This document shows positions 58,688 through 64,000 of a stretch of 64,000 bases of DNA, piece by piece. Source of the stretch: Aquimarina aggregata (lineage in GTDB: Bacteria; Bacteroidota; Bacteroidia; Flavobacteriales; Flavobacteriaceae). The notes below the pieces were generated by a model that was not told where the DNA came from, made no database searches, and saw nothing but the letters and a program-made list of their open reading frames with translations. Position 1 is the stretch's first letter. Each line of letters opens with the position of its first letter. A program made the position numbers and the translations under genes. The stretch is taken from the NCBI RefSeq assembly GCF_001632745.1, contig NZ_LQRT01000060.1:124001-188000 (forward strand), read 5' to 3'.

Positions 58688-59698
58688 ATGATAGATTTTT
58701 TGAAAGACAAAGCCTGCTGTGTAGACGGAGGCAGCGATGATCCAGAAGCTAGAGAATGCCTGGATAAGTGGAAAGAAAAATTAGAAGAAGTAAGTAATAA
58801 GTATAATGAATTAAGTGCCGAAACATCAAAAGATGAAGAAGAGTACTTAAATTCATTAGGCTGGGAGAAAAGACTTATCAACTGGAACGAACTTATAAAA
58901 GATACCGATGATAAGGCCGATATTATTGTAAAAGAATTAAACTTCTTTTTAGAACAAGCCAAAATCGTATGTGATAATTCAGAAGTAACAACTGAAGCGA
59001 TAGAGAAATTATTAGGATTGGTGAAATCAATTTTTGATTGCTTTTTTACCTACAAAGATTCTAATGAAGGCTTAAAAGAACAAATCATCAATTTTAAAAA
59101 GGCAGTAGAATGTCTTAAGAATGCAAGTGACGAAGATAAAGCAGAAGTTCTTGCTTGTATCTTGGTATATGAGCAAAAAATCACTCTTGTATGTGATATG
59201 CAAGATGCGGTGTTAAAAAAACTTTTAGAGACATTTAAGTGTGCTAATCTTTTATCATCTTCAATATGTGCGCATGGCGGATTAGAGGATAAATTAGAGG
59301 ATATGCTAGATGTTTTCTGTGGTACATCATGGGGGCAAGGAGGATTCGAGGGGAATAGCTCAAGAAAAATCCAGGAAGAAGGAGATGACGATGACGATGA
59401 TGATAAAAAGAAAAAAGGTCGTAAAAAGAAACCACATCATGATCACGACCATGATCACCATCATCATTATGCATATCCATGTAACGACTGGCTTGTTAAG
59501 CCAATGCCAAGATTCCCAATTAGTGAAAGTGATTATTATAAGCAACTAGAGCAAAATTTAGGAGTAGCAATGGATAAGACAGATCATTTAGAAGAAGAGT
59601 GGATTAAAAGCAAGAAAAAGAGTGATAAATATTTATCGCACAAAACAAGTCTTATCGAAGCAATCACAGCTGCCGAAGCTGCTGAAAGCGGAAAATAA
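58688..59698 (+). CDS. Coiled-coil protein with Asp/Lys/His-rich tract, eCIS operon (unknown B)
   Basis: 336 residues. The first 230 are helical, charged and Cys-containing (KACCVDGG, LVKSIFDCFF, DVFCGTSWG). Residues about 233-262 are low complexity: seven Asp, then Lys-rich (KKKKGRKKK), then His/Asp alternation ending in four His (HHDHDHDHHHH). A structured C-terminus with coiled coil follows (YYKQLEQNLGVAMDKTDHLE). The His/Asp tract could bind divalent metals. No family recognised. Located between unknown A and the first tube gene, spaced by 33-38 bases, so part of the same operon. Confidence 0.68.
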   Translation: MIDFLKDKACCVDGGSDDPEARECLDKWKEKLEEVSNKYNELSAETSKDEEEYLNSLGWEKRLINWNELIKDTDDKADIIVKELNFFLEQAKIVCDNSEVTTEAIEKLLGLVKSIFDCFFTYKDSNEGLKEQIINFKKAVECLKNASDEDKAEVLACILVYEQKITLVCDMQDAVLKKLLETFKCANLLSSSICAHGGLEDKLEDMLDVFCGTSWGQGGFEGNSSRKIQEEGDDDDDDDKKKKGRKKKPHHDHDHDHHHHYAYPCNDWLVKPMPRFPISESDYYKQLEQNLGVAMDKTDHLEEEWIKSKKKSDKYLSHKTSLIEAITAAEAAESGK

Positions 59699-59736
59699 TT
59701 TTAAACTAAAAAGTATAATTACTAAATAATAATAAT

Positions 59737-60204
59737 ATGGCAGCAATAGGCGATTACCCAATTCCAAAGTTTCATTTCCAAGTAGAATGGGGTGATGGTT
59801 TTAGAATCGGATTTACTGAAGTAAGTGGATTGGATTTCGAAACTGAAGTTATAGAATACAGAGAAGGAAGCAGTAAAAAGTATAATAAATCAAAACAACC
59901 GGGTCTTACTAAATATAGTAATGTAACTCTAAAAAGAGGAACATTTCAAGGCGATTTTGACTTTTTTACAGAGTGGCAAAAGACATACTTGTTTCAAGAA
60001 GGAAATGATACAGGTTCTTTATTTAGACGACCAGTTACTATTAAACTGTTAAACGAAAATCATGAACCGATTATCACTTGGATCTTAGAGAATGCTTGGC
60101 CAAGCAAAGTACAATCTACAGATTTAAAAGCAGATGCTAATGAAGTTGCTATTGAAACAATGGAATTAGTGCATGAAGGATTAACAATTCTGGAAGCTAA
60201 GTAA
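59737..60204 (+). CDS. Contractile injection system inner tube protein 1 (gp19-like)
   Basis: 155 residues of the T4 gp19-like tail tube family: DYPIPKFHFQVEWGDGFRIGFTEVSGLDFE, then KYSNVTLKRGTFQGDFDFFTEWQK and WILENAWPSKVQSTDLKADANEVAIETMEL. Stacked hexamers make the inner tube through which cargo travels. A second, different tube protein follows 29 bases on. Confidence 0.93.
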   Translation: MAAIGDYPIPKFHFQVEWGDGFRIGFTEVSGLDFETEVIEYREGSSKKYNKSKQPGLTKYSNVTLKRGTFQGDFDFFTEWQKTYLFQEGNDTGSLFRRPVTIKLLNENHEPIITWILENAWPSKVQSTDLKADANEVAIETMELVHEGLTILEAK

Positions 60205-60233
60205 TAAGAATAATAACAGCAGAATAAGTAGCG

Positions 60234-60686
60234 ATGCACCAAATAGTTGGTTTTTATTTTAGAGTGTCTTTTCTAAACTTACCTAAAGGTAAAGATGTAG
60301 ATGTACAGTTTCAATCTGTAGCAGGTCTGGATGTTCAAATCGAAAAAGAATCTTTGAAAGAAGGAGGAGAAAATAGATTTGAACACAGTCTTCCGGGTAG
60401 AAGAAAGTATACAACCTTGACCTTAAAAAGAGGAATTATAAGCCCTAAAGAGTCGGGGTTAACATCTTGGTGTCAGGATGCTTTTCAAAATATGAACATC
60501 GCCCCTATTAGCACAGTCAATGTAGAATTACTGAATGAAAATCAAACAGTACTAATGCAATGGCAACTTGCTCATGTCTGGCCCGTAAGCTGGAAAGTAG
60601 GAGAGCTTAATGCAGAAAAAGGAGAAGTGTTAATCGAAACCTTAGAACTTAATTACAACTACTATAACCTAGTATCTGTAAGCTAA
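60234..60686 (+). CDS. Contractile injection system inner tube protein 2 (gp19-like)
   Basis: 150 residues, same fold: FYFRVSFLNLPKGKDVDVQFQSVAGLDVQIE, YTTLTLKRGIISPKESGLTSWCQDAF and MQWQLAHVWPVSWKVGELNAEKGEVLIETLEL. It corresponds in position to the Afp5/Pvc5-type tube protein that joins the main tube to the baseplate. It differs clearly from tube protein 1, so it is not a recent duplicate. Confidence 0.9.
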   Translation: MHQIVGFYFRVSFLNLPKGKDVDVQFQSVAGLDVQIEKESLKEGGENRFEHSLPGRRKYTTLTLKRGIISPKESGLTSWCQDAFQNMNIAPISTVNVELLNENQTVLMQWQLAHVWPVSWKVGELNAEKGEVLIETLELNYNYYNLVSVS

Positions 60687-60700
60687 AAAATCATGAAACT

Positions 60701-60865
60701 ATGCCCATAGAAATTAGAGAGTTGATCATTAAGACTACGGTAAATAATACTACCAGTACGACCGGATCTGCAAATAACGCAGCTGGAGGAGGTATAGAAG
60801 AATCACAAATTAATGAGATCGCAGATAAGATTTTTGAGATCATCAAAGAAAAATCAGAACGATAA
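60701..60865 (+). CDS. DUF5908 small protein (Afp6/Pvc6-like)
   Basis: 54 residues: MPIEIRELIIKTTVNN opening, a Gly-rich linker (SANNAAGGG) and a helical end (ESQINEIADKIFEIIKEK). The opening PIEIRELxIK is the hallmark of the DUF5908 small proteins found in eCIS operons between the tube and LysM genes. The stop shares a base with the next ATG, so it is translationally coupled. Function unknown. Confidence 0.85.
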   Translation: MPIEIRELIIKTTVNNTTSTTGSANNAAGGGIEESQINEIADKIFEIIKEKSER

Positions 60866-61569
60866 TGGAAGGTAACGGTCATTTAATAAAAGTATTGATT
60901 CATGTCTTTGATGATCAAGATTTTCAAATACCTTCAAAGATATCTCCTAATCCGATCTCTTTGCCTGTGAACCCAGAGAGTTTTACTCGTAATTTTAAAG
61001 TAGAATTAAATCAACAACAAGGTCAAGGTAATCAAGGTACAGATTCTGATTTTAAAGCAACAGCACCAGAAGAATTAAAGTTGGACTTTATTTTTGATGG
61101 TACAGACACTATCCAAGGATATAAGTATAATAATAACAAGAAATCTGTAAAAGATCAGCTTAAGCTTTTTATGGATGCCGTTTACAATATGAACGGAGAA
61201 ATACATCGTCCGCATTTTTTACAAGTGCAATGGGGTGAATTTATGTTTCCTTGTATCCTTACAAATCTGGATTTAAATTATACGTTATTTCAACCTAATG
61301 GAGATCCTTTACGTGTTAAAGTAAGTGCTAGTTTTTTAAACTATGTCGCCCAAAGAGAACGAGTTGCCAGAGAAGGAAAAAAATCTCCTGATCTTACCCA
61401 TGTGCGACAAGTTAAAGGAGGTGATAGACTAGATAATATGACATTTGATATTTATAATAATGTTAAATATGTCACTCAGATCGCAAAGGCAAATGGTTTA
61501 ACTTCTTTTAGAAAGATTGCTCCTGGTACAGAATTAGTTTTTCCACCATTAGATAAAACAAGCTCATGA
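60865..61569 (+). CDS. LysM-containing eCIS tube/hub adaptor (Afp7/Pvc7-like)
   Basis: 234 residues. The N-terminal CIS-tube domain has LPVNPESFTRNFKVELNQQQ and FKATAPEELKLDFIFDGTDT. The C-terminal 45 residues look like a LysM (NNVKYVTQIAKANGLTSFRKIAPGTELVFPPL). In Afp/PVC this protein sits between spike and tube. Its end overlaps the VgrG-like gene by four bases. Confidence 0.9.
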   Translation: MEGNGHLIKVLIHVFDDQDFQIPSKISPNPISLPVNPESFTRNFKVELNQQQGQGNQGTDSDFKATAPEELKLDFIFDGTDTIQGYKYNNNKKSVKDQLKLFMDAVYNMNGEIHRPHFLQVQWGEFMFPCILTNLDLNYTLFQPNGDPLRVKVSASFLNYVAQRERVAREGKKSPDLTHVRQVKGGDRLDNMTFDIYNNVKYVTQIAKANGLTSFRKIAPGTELVFPPLDKTSS

Positions 61570-63338
61570 AAGATAGAGAAATACCAATTGATGTATCATA
61601 TAACGTATCCACCTTTGATATACTCGTAGATGGAAACGTTGTAGATCCTGGATATCAAATATTGTCTATTTCTATTTCAAAAGAGATTAATAGAATACCT
61701 ACGGCTAAAATTGTTATTAAGGATGGAGACGCTTCTTCAGAAACTTTTAAAATAAGTGAAGAAGAAGATTTTATTCCTGGTAAATCAATAGTGGTAAAAG
61801 TTGGTAGAGATGGAGAAAATGTTCAATTGTTTAAAGGAATCATTATTAAGCATGCTATAAAAGCACTTGAAAGTGGTGATACCAGATTGGTCCTAGATTG
61901 CAGAGATGAATCTGTAAAAATGACTCTCGGTCGGCATAACTTCTATTATGAAGAACGAAAGGATAGTGAAATTATCGAAGAAATCATAGGAAGATATTCG
62001 GGCTTAAGTAAAGATATTGAAGCTACTGGAATTAAACATCTGGAAATGGTGCAACATCATGTAACCGATTGGGATTTTATGTTGATGAGAGCAGAAGCTA
62101 ATGCAAAATTAGTAATGGTCGATGATGGTAAAATCACAATTAAAAAACCAGAAACCAATGAAGATGCAGCATTAGCAGTACTATTTGGATCTACATTAAT
62201 AGATTTTGAAGCCGAAATGGATGCCAGAAATCAATGGAAATCTGTAGAAGCAAAATCTTGGGATTATGGTGGGCAAGCCATGTTTGAAACTGTTACAGAT
62301 AGTGTACCTATAAACGAACTAGGAAATGTTAATGGGGATCAATTGGCTGCAGATATTAGCCCTGATCAATACGAACTTAGACATACTGGGCAAGTATTAG
62401 AAGAAGAGTTAACAGAGTGGACTAAAGCTACATTACAAAGAAGTAGATTGTCAAAAATTCGGGGAAGAGCAAAATTTGTAGGCTTTGGAGAAATTAAACC
62501 AGGGCAAATGATCGAGCTGCAAGGACTAGGTACAAGATTTACCGGTAATGCATATGTTTCTGCAATACGACATGAAGTGTATAAAGGTTCGTGGTATACA
62601 CATGCACAATTTGGATTAGACCCCGATTGTTATGCACATATTCATAAAGCGATAGCTGATATACCAGCAGCAGGTTTAGTGCCCGCAATTAATGGTCTCC
62701 AAATAGGTAAAGTGGTTCAATTAGAAAATGATCCAGAAGGTGAAAATAGAATCTTAGTAAGATTACCAATTATTGATAACTCTGCCAGAGGAGTATGGGC
62801 AAGAATAGCAACCCTAGATGCTGGTGAAAATAGAGGTTCGTTTTTTTTACCAGAAATAGAAGATGAGGTTATCGTTGGGTTTTTAAATGACGATCCACGC
62901 GAAGCTATTGTCTTAGGAATGCTAAATAGTAGTGCAAAGCCTGCACCGATAGAAGCACAAGATGTAAATCACGAAAAAGGAATAGTAACACGGTCAGGAA
63001 TGCGATTGCATTTTCATGATGATACCAAAACAATTACCATAGATACTCCTGCAGGAAATAGTATCATATTAGATGAAGATACTACTTCAATTACGATTAC
63101 CGATCAGAATGACAATTTTGCGAAATTGAATCCTGATGGTATTGAAATTAATAGTCCGGGAGATATAAAAATTGAAGCTTCTGGAAATATTGATATCAAA
63201 GCGGGAATGAATATGACTTTAGAAGCAACTCAAATATCGGCAAAAGCAAGTGCCAGTATGGAAGTAAAAGGAGCAACTACATCAGTTTCAGCTGATGGGA
63301 TAACCGAGATAAAAGGGTCTTTAGTAAACATAAACTAA
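61566..63338 (+). CDS. VgrG/gp5-gp27-like spike protein (Afp8/Pvc8-like)
   Basis: 590 residues. The first 370 form the gp27-like hub (ILSISISKEINRIPTAKIVI, LDCRDESVKMTLGRHNFYYE). An OB fold follows at about 380-470 (GLQIGKVVQLENDPEGENRILVRLP, REAIVLGMLNSSAKP). The C-terminal triple-stranded beta-helix repeats are visible as short strands (GDIKIEASGNIDIKAGMNMT). It forms the central spike that carries the PAAR tip. No extension with a toxin domain is fused. Confidence 0.93.
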   Translation: MKDREIPIDVSYNVSTFDILVDGNVVDPGYQILSISISKEINRIPTAKIVIKDGDASSETFKISEEEDFIPGKSIVVKVGRDGENVQLFKGIIIKHAIKALESGDTRLVLDCRDESVKMTLGRHNFYYEERKDSEIIEEIIGRYSGLSKDIEATGIKHLEMVQHHVTDWDFMLMRAEANAKLVMVDDGKITIKKPETNEDAALAVLFGSTLIDFEAEMDARNQWKSVEAKSWDYGGQAMFETVTDSVPINELGNVNGDQLAADISPDQYELRHTGQVLEEELTEWTKATLQRSRLSKIRGRAKFVGFGEIKPGQMIELQGLGTRFTGNAYVSAIRHEVYKGSWYTHAQFGLDPDCYAHIHKAIADIPAAGLVPAINGLQIGKVVQLENDPEGENRILVRLPIIDNSARGVWARIATLDAGENRGSFFLPEIEDEVIVGFLNDDPREAIVLGMLNSSAKPAPIEAQDVNHEKGIVTRSGMRLHFHDDTKTITIDTPAGNSIILDEDTTSITITDQNDNFAKLNPDGIEINSPGDIKIEASGNIDIKAGMNMTLEATQISAKASASMEVKGATTSVSADGITEIKGSLVNIN

Positions 63339-63351
63339 TAAAACATACACA

Positions 63352-63642
63352 ATGCCACCAGCAGCAAGAATCGCAGATATGCATACATGTCCATTATCTA
63401 CAGGTCCAGTACCTCATGTTGGCGGGCCTATCACCGGACCATCAGTGCCTACCGTATTAATTGGGGGACAACCTGCTGCAGTAGTGGGTGATATGTGCGT
63501 TTGCGTAGGACCACCAGATACTATAGTTAAAGGGTCAGGAACCGTTTTTATTGGAGGTAAGCCTGCAGCAAGAATGGGTGATACCACAGCACATACAGGA
63601 GTAATTGTTCAAGGCTTTCCAACGGTAATGATTGGAGGATAA
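63352..63642 (+). CDS. PAAR-domain spike tip protein (Afp10/Pvc10-like)
   Basis: 96 residues with the repeated PAAR signature: MPPAARIADMHTCPLSTGPVPHVGGPI and KPAARMGDTTAHTGVI, plus the VGDMCVCVGPPDTI loop. His and Cys residues would hold zinc at the point. No C-terminal effector extension, so it only sharpens the spike. 14 bases after the spike gene. Confidence 0.93.
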   Translation: MPPAARIADMHTCPLSTGPVPHVGGPITGPSVPTVLIGGQPAAVVGDMCVCVGPPDTIVKGSGTVFIGGKPAARMGDTTAHTGVIVQGFPTVMIGG

Positions 63643-63652
63643 AAAGAAAAAA

Positions 63653-64000
63653 ATGAATACAAATAAAGCATATTTAGGTACTGGGTGGTCATTTCCTCCA
63701 AATTTTGATAAGGAAAGCGAAACGATTACTATGGTTAGTGCAGAAGAAGATATTAATCAAAGTTTAGAAATACTGCTTTCTACAAGCCTTGGAGAACGAG
63801 TAATGCAAGCTGATTATGGTTGTAACCTTAAAGATTATCAATTTGAGAGTATGGATAATTCTCTTATCGGTTTCTTAAAGGACTTAGTCGAAAGAGCTAT
63901 ACTGTATTATGAACCCAGAATAAAATTAGACAGAATAGACATAACAGATGCAGATGCCGAGGAATTGATCGAAGGACTATTAAAGATTACTGTACACTAT
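63653..64000 (+). CDS. gp25-like baseplate protein (Afp9/Pvc9-like), cut at window edge
   Basis: 116 codons visible and still open. GWSFPPNFDKESETITMVSAEEDINQSLEILLSTSLGERVMQADYG is the gp25/lysozyme-like baseplate signature that forms part of the baseplate wedge. It begins 11 bases after the PAAR gene. The eCIS operon must continue beyond the window (baseplate Afp11/12-like, tape measure, ATPase and fibre would be expected). Confidence 0.9.
   Translation, partial: MNTNKAYLGTGWSFPPNFDKESETITMVSAEEDINQSLEILLSTSLGERVMQADYGCNLKDYQFESMDNSLIGFLKDLVERAILYYEPRIKLDRIDITDADAEELIEGLLKITVHY

Noticed and set aside
59384..59470. His-rich tract as an artificial tag or frame error
   Set aside because: The frame continues cleanly for another 80 residues with coiled-coil sequence, and the codons vary as in natural DNA.
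54320..64000. Prophage or type VI secretion interpretation
   Set aside because: No capsid, portal or terminase genes and no TssJLM-type membrane genes are visible; DUF4255, DUF5908, LysM and PAAR in this order fit an eCIS. The right-hand part is unseen.
1..64000. tRNA, rRNA, CRISPR arrays and insertion sequences
   Set aside because: No regularly spaced repeats, no cloverleaf or rRNA-like segments and no transposase frames were recognised by eye.

Overview
The window is AT-rich chromosomal DNA from a member of the Bacteroidota, most likely a marine-type Flavobacteriaceae (an Aquimarina-like genus is my guess, not a demonstration). The signs are type IX secretion features (a PorV-like barrel, a C-terminal sorting domain, an Asp-box protein), TonB receptor and lipoprotein signals, TAnnTTTG-type promoters, few Shine-Dalgarno sites, and natural-product leaders of the Bacteroidota GG type. 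No rRNA, tRNA, CRISPR array or transposase was seen.

Layout. (1) 1-2.6 kb: 3'-truncated secreted Asp-box beta-propeller protein and a small secreted protein, both on the minus strand. (2) 3.0-11 kb: a thiazole/oxazole-modified RiPP (TOMM) cluster. It has a Cys/Ser-rich precursor made of two leader-core units, an intergenic hairpin, an RRE/E1-like cyclodehydratase partner, YcaO, a SagB-type dehydrogenase, a HExxH protein, a Rieske oxygenase, a BAAT-type alpha/beta hydrolase, and a divergently placed LuxR-type regulator with a degenerate receiver. (3) 12-14 kb: a TPR-membrane-AraC regulator behind a 1.2 kb non-coding stretch that carries direct repeats. (4) 14-43.6 kb: mostly housekeeping and accessory flavobacterial genes (thioesterase, EamA transporter, ArsC-like, DinB-like, serine hydrolase, cystathionine gamma-synthase, glutamate dehydrogenase, RecO, TonB receptor, HAD, sodium/solute symporter, PorV-like, S41 protease, ABC transporter, SMP-30/beta-trefoil/T9SS protein). 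(5) 43.8-52.6 kb: a lanthipeptide-like RiPP island. It has two paralogous TPR-AraC regulators around three tandem GG-leader precursors, further dissimilar GG-leader peptides, a split LanB dehydratase pair and one antisense precursor-like peptide; no LanC or exporter is visible. (6) 53.4-64 kb: a PAS/LuxR regulator, then an extracellular contractile injection system (eCIS) operon that continues past the right edge: DUF4255, unknown, sheath, two unusual Cys-containing helical proteins, two tube proteins, DUF5908, LysM tube-cap protein, VgrG-like spike, PAAR tip and gp25.

How the parts fit: in the TOMM cluster the precursor should be recognised by the RRE of the C protein, cyclised by YcaO and oxidised by the SagB-like enzyme. 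The HExxH protein, Rieske enzyme and hydrolase are candidates for leader removal and further tailoring. In the second island one split LanB pair may serve several precursors. TPR-AraC regulators lie beside both RiPP regions, and LuxR regulators lie beside the TOMM and eCIS loci. Two dispersed nested palindromes (about 34.2 and 48.5 kb) form a non-coding repeat family whose arms differ by compensating changes.

All functional calls come from reading motifs by eye; no database search was run.
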